A stretch of DNA of 10,595 nt, from NCBI GenBank assembly GCA_013054445.1, contig JAAMPI010001777.1, positions 1 to 10,595 of the forward strand, written 5' to 3'. Below are positions 7,244-10,595 of the stretch, in pieces (position 1 is the stretch's first letter; each line of letters begins with the position of its first letter). The notes beneath the pieces are model-generated. The model did not search any database, was not told where the DNA came from, and saw nothing but the letters and a program-made list of their open reading frames with translations. The position numbers and the translations under genes were made by a program. This DNA is from Cudoniella acicularis (Eukaryota > Ascomycota > Leotiomycetes > Helotiales > Helotiaceae).

Positions 7244-8490
7244 ATGGGTTCTGAAATCCCTCAAATAATCTACCAACCAATCCATCCATCTGTGCGCCCA
7301 CTTCTGGACCCACAATACGTCAACTTCCACGAAAAATACCTCCAATACGTTCCATCATCGGAAAGTGTTCCTTGGGATCCAGCATGTCGATTTGAACCTT
7401 CACCCTCAGCAGCTGGAGGGTCCCCACTCGTTGAAGTTGGCAGCACGAGAGATTTCGACTACGGAGGAGATGAAAAATTGAGAATATTTACACCGAAAGG
7501 AGATGCTCCCTCTGGAGGTTGGCCTGTATTGGTTTGGATGCATGGAGGTCTGTTCATATGCATTTCCAATATATATTTGAATATTTCTAACACTATTAGG
7601 CGGCTGGACAATGGGCGGTCTTTCAAGCGAAAATAGCTTTTTGACAAGACTATGCTCGAATGCATCGTGTGTGGTAGTCTCCGTCAACTATCGTCATGCG
7701 CCAGAAAACCCCTACCCTGCTGCGATAAATGATGTCGTTACCGGGTTCTCATGGATTGTTTCACCTGCGGGAAAGAAAGCTCTTCATATTGATGTGGGTC
7801 GTGTTGCTATCGGTGGACTCTCAGCGTAAGTTCACATTCCCATACTACTTGCAATTTTCAACCATTCTTTTCTCTCTGAGGCTAAATATAAACATCTCAG
7901 AGGCGGAGGACTCGCGGCCATTCTATCACTCAAAGCAGCGTCTCTTAAGCCTCCAGTCTCGATTACCTTCCAGCTTTTAATCGTCCCGGTCATCGACAAC
8001 ACAGCATCCACGACAAGCTGCTGGGAAAGCAATGCTCACGCTCCATGGTTAACTCCCAATCGAATGATGTGGTATCGAAAAATGTACCTCCCAAATGAGA
8101 AGAACTGGACAAATTGGGATGCGTCGCCAAACTTTGCACCTGCTGCGCTCTTAGCTAAAAGTCCAAAGACTTGGATTGCGGTCGCTGAATTGGACATATT
8201 ATGTGACGAAGGTGTGAAATTTGGGGAGCAGCTACGAGCTGAAGGCGTGGATGCCGAAGTGGTTGTTTATCCGGGCTCGACTCACTCGATTCTTATTCTT
8301 GATGGTAAGATCAATGTTTGATGACACGCCCTAATTATTTACTAGCTAACTTGAGCTCATAGGGTAAAGTTTCTTGTGATATTCAACAATTGTCCTTTTA
8401 CTAATCTGAAAGTATAGCGTTTTGGATCTCGGTAAGAAACTTGTCGGTGACGCTTCGTACGCCTTGTCTCAGGTATTCAGAACGAATTAA
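7244..8490 (+). CDS. Alpha/beta hydrolase, HSL-like esterase (abhydrolase_3 type)
   Basis: The spliced product has 335 residues. Exons are 7244-7547, 7600-7825, 7901-8304, the single base 8363, and 8418-8490. Introns 7548-7599 and 7826-7900 have normal branch sites (CTAAC, GCTAAAT). The HSL-family oxyanion motif HGGGW (residues 100-104) is created by intron 1 splicing. The nucleophile elbow GLSAG has Ser176 and is created by intron 2 splicing. The predicted acid is Asp275 in ELDILCDEG and the predicted base is His305 in GSTHS. NYRHAPENPYPAA follows the oxyanion loop as in the family. No signal peptide is seen, so it is probably cytosolic. The family hydrolyses carboxyl esters of small acyl or aryl substrates; the substrate is unknown here. 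The elbow has Leu where GDSAG is usual. Intron 1 has an atypical donor GTCTGT. The C-terminus DGVLDLGKKLVGDASYAL depends on two adjacent introns. If these were retained the protein would end after about 317 residues, still with the triad. No inactivating mutation is seen. Confidence 0.88.
8305..8417 (+). other. Twin introns separated by one exonic base
   Basis: 8305-8362 has GTAAGA, branch GCTAACT and acceptor CATAG. 8364-8417 has GTAAAG, branch ACTAATC and acceptor TATAG. Between them is a single G at 8363. Only removal of both gives GAT-GGC-GTT-TTG-GAT and the family-like tail GVLDLGKKLV. Removing only the first gives a stop after GAT-GGG, and removing the whole block as one intron shifts the frame. 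This could be a one-nucleotide exon or a stwintron-like nested arrangement in which the first excision completes the second intron's context. Confidence 0.65.
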
Positions 8491-9171
8491 GAGTCTCTAT
8501 AGAGGATTGCAGGGTCAAATAAGAATGTAGTTCAAACATGAGAAACAGATATTTTATTCTAAAATAGAAATTTCGCAACCAAGAGGCTAATCACAGCAAG
8601 CAACTAATTTTGGAGTGGAAGGGTGGCGATATGCATCTATTTTAGTGCTCGCTCAACAAACGCACGCAGAAGAATACCACCGTTGACTTATTTTTTTCAA
8701 ATTAAATTGAGGCCGCGGGTAGAAATACTGAAGAAGTGCGTACAGAACCGCGACGCGGGAATATGCGCACGTAGTCCTATTGGCAAGTTGGTTGTGGAAG
8801 CCGACATAGTGTATGGGAGGAGTGAATATGGCTATATTGACTAGCTTCTCAATGGGCTATTAGTATAATTAATAAGCGACGGCGCCACTTGTTGCGCTAC
8901 TTGAAGAGCTGAGCTGGGACTCGGGGACTTTTCTTCTTTTTAAATACCAACATGAAGTAAAAGAAGTTACAGATCCACCGCCAGAAATTCCAAGTAAAGG
9001 AAGGCTCCGGTCAACACTCTCTCATAGTCACTTGTATGTTCCATATCGACCTGCTCCTACTATCTTTCAGTGGCTAGTTCCTTCATTTACGATATATGCA
9101 TCGTTTCCCTGACAGATAGCTGATGATCTATCAAAACAGAACCCATTAACATAGCCTCTTCAGGAGCCAAG
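8491..9171. other. Intergenic region, no supported gene
   Basis: This holds the 3' flank of the hydrolase gene (an AATAAG word lies near 8519) and the 5' flank of the next gene. A 73-codon plus frame (8623-8844) has an undistinguished, basic product and no recognisable family or convincing start context. No repeat, tRNA or other RNA gene was found. Confidence 0.4.
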
Positions 9172-10448
9172 ATGCCGAAACGATCGTCATGCAATAAGAA
9201 AAAACACAAGAGTGAGCAACTGTAATCTTCACTGCGGTCTTCGTTATAACGCTAATAACTGATTGCCGCTCCAGTTGTCAAATGGCCAAGTCGTCCTCCA
9301 CCCACTGGCGAACGTACCCAAGCACCGACGAACATGGCTACCCCAGACGAAAATGCAGTCAACTCTTCTGAAACCTATATCCGAGCAGCACAACTAAAGT
9401 TAACGCGTTTGCAACAACTGTTTGGCACCCCAAGCCCAGCTGAATTCATCTCGATCATCCAGAACTTCACGACATTTAACGACCCTGAACGGCGCAAGCG
9501 AATTAAGTTTCAAGACAAACTCGGCCTCTTTGGCTTCTATGCAAAAAAACTTCTTCCACTTGGACGGGCTGGCTCGAAGACATACTACATTCATATATAC
9601 GCGGTGACGGCAGGTTTAACCAATGATGACGAAGACGGTGAACAATGGGCCCTCAGTGATTTCCGTCTATATTGACCAGATGGCAGCCTTGACATGAAGA
9701 AGCTCCTTGTTTTTAGACGACTTATCGTTAAGCAAGTGCAGACCTACTGGGTTGTTGCGATGGACGAAGAACATAAGCTGTGGGCACTTCGAGCCTCGCG
9801 AATTGGTCCAGATGAGACTTATGACGACAATGATAGTCTTAACTGGAGGGAATCTGACGCTATCAGCACCCGTAATGAACCAAGTGGCAATGCTGATGCT
9901 CCTTCTGGTTCCTCTACTATCATAGTAAACGATAGCTCCAGGGAATACCCACACAATGTCAACAACATCACATCTAACAAGAATTTCACCCTAAGACAAG
10001 CACGAGTGGTGCCGATCTCCAAATTTATAACGACACCCCGGGCACTATTGAAATGCAACATCTCAGCCTTGATGGAGACCACAGTATAGAAAAGGACATC
10101 ATGGAGCGCGCTACTATGGAGAGCGCCGACACGGATAGCACCGACATGGATGGGCATAGCACCAACACGGAAAGGGATGGCACTAAAAGTACGGAGAGCA
10201 CAAATCACATAGGGGACAGCAAAAGATTTGTTACCGACAGCGCTGAATACAGAATATTCCATGCTGCCGTCTTCTCTAAGGAGCATAGCAAAATCGAGAA
10301 TGTATTCAATGCTACCGCAACCCAACACGTCTTCGAGCTTGGCCCACTCGGTTTACTCTGGCAGGCAATAGACAATACCGAACAGAAGTTCTTTCCCAAG
10401 CCTTCGGATATTACGAGTTGGACGAGTATGCAAATATCAAATAATTAA
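9172..10448 (+). pseudogene. Orphan three-exon gene with one in-frame TGA
   Basis: Exons are 9172-9211, 9275-9924 and 9996-10448. Introns are 9212-9274 (GTGAGC, branch near CTAAT, CCAG) and 9925-9995 (GTAAAC, branch CTAAC, CTAAG). Splicing joins three frames into 380 codons ending at TAA 10446-10448, interrupted only by TGA 9673-9675 between DFRLY and PDGSLDMKK, where Trp is likely (TGG to TGA). The N-terminus is basic (MPKRSSCNKKKHK), possibly a nuclear signal. A middle region has many aromatic and charged residues (TYYIHIYAV, TYWVVAMDEEHKLWAL). Then comes an acidic, Ser/Thr-rich linker with an imperfect repeat, and a more ordered C-terminus (VFELGPLGLLWQAI). I see no membrane segment and do not recognise the family. 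Upstream of the TGA a product of 153 residues would be made. Function unknown; possibly a recently disabled gene or a base error. Confidence 0.6.
10100..10221 (+). repeat. Imperfect coding minisatellite (15-21 bp units)
   Basis: About six in-frame units of 15, 18 or 21 bp, each ending AGC or GGC, encode variants such as ATMES, ADTDS and TDMDGHS in the acidic linker of the orphan gene. Unit lengths are all multiples of three, so expansion or loss keeps the frame. Confidence 0.6.
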
Positions 10449-10464
10449 ACGCAGGCGTGCGTTT
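10447..10464 (+). other. Short hairpin overlapping the orphan gene stop codon
   Basis: AAACGCA and TGCGTTT form a perfect 7-bp stem with a GGCG loop, starting within the TAA stop codon. It could be an mRNA 3'-end structure or chance. Confidence 0.5.
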
Positions 10465-10509
10465 CTTTGTCGGTCTCTAGATGGGTGTGCAGGGACTGGA
10501 TGGGGTTGC

Positions 10510-10533
10510 GGGATGATCAGTGGGATGATCAGT
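10510..10533 (+). repeat. 12-bp direct tandem repeat, two copies
   Basis: GGGATGATCAGT occurs twice without a spacer and is followed by a partial third start (GGGAACT). It lies downstream of the orphan gene. No function is assigned. The rest of the sequence to 10595 shows nothing. Confidence 0.9.
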
Positions 10534-10595
10534 GGGAACTTTCATGATTCTCCACCAAAAATAACATTTGTATTTTATTTCGGGGGCTGGCGAGC

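Noticed and set aside
8305..8417. One single 113-bp intron at the hydrolase 3' end
   Set aside because: It gives GAT-GCG-TTT-TGG and an unrelated tail running past the natural stop, while two introns give the family-like GVLDLGKKLV ending and each has its own branch site and acceptor.
8623..8844. 73-codon plus-strand frame as a small gene
   Set aside because: It has no family resemblance, a poor start context, and a length expected by chance; there is nothing supporting expression.
9632..9692. A 42-bp intron that would remove the TGA at 9673-9675
   Set aside because: A GTGAAC donor (9640) and a CCAG acceptor would keep the frame, but the intron would be unusually short, has no branch site at a proper distance, and would remove sequence that looks coding (QWALSDFRLY).
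9819..10328. 169-codon minus-strand open frame
   Set aside because: It is antisense to exons 2 and 3 of the orphan gene. The plus strand has matching splice sites and frame continuity; the minus frame is kept open by the opposite-strand composition and the repeats.

Overview
The window looks like DNA from a filamentous ascomycete (Pezizomycotina). The introns are short (about 43-75 bp) with GT...AG ends and CTAAC/CTAAT-type branch sites. The protein families are typical of these fungi: a NACHT STAND protein, a DHA2 efflux pump, an FMO-like monooxygenase and an HSL-type esterase. Several blocks also carry the mark of repeat-induced point mutation (RIP): TA-rich sequence and homology-bearing frames closed by TAG/TAA where TGG or CAG/CAA is expected. 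I cannot name the species.

Layout, left to right. 2-355 (+) is the 3' end of a heavily mutated Tc1/mariner-type transposase. About 600-1230 is a less mutated, more GC-rich island of unknown identity, perhaps part of an LTR-type element. 1270-1712 (-) is a fragment of a flavin-dependent monooxygenase. It is joined directly to a NACHT NTPase pseudogene at about 1700-2983 (-), which still shows Walker A, a damaged Walker B and most of the helical region. 2984-4606 is mostly decayed sequence, with one unidentified minus-strand coding-like stretch (3529-3945). 4607-5255 is a candidate non-autonomous hAT-like/foldback element with imperfect terminal inverted repeats, a 30-bp perfect palindrome and complementary internal arms.

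The right half is richer in genes. 5288-6850 (+) is a decayed DHA2-type MFS transporter with nonsense codons, frameshifts and an apparent internal deletion. 7244-8490 (+) is the one gene that looks fully intact: an alpha/beta hydrolase of 335 residues with its catalytic triad and oxyanion loop. Its last junction needs two back-to-back introns separated by a single exonic base. 9172-10448 (+) is a three-exon gene of unknown function, open except for one in-frame TGA.

An efflux pump, an esterase and a monooxygenase close together could be the remains of a detoxification or secondary-metabolite locus invaded by transposons, but this rests on proximity only. I found no RNA gene and no CRISPR array. 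The most unusual items are the single-nucleotide exon, the NACHT/monooxygenase junction, and the palindrome-bearing element ending 32 bp before the MFS start codon.
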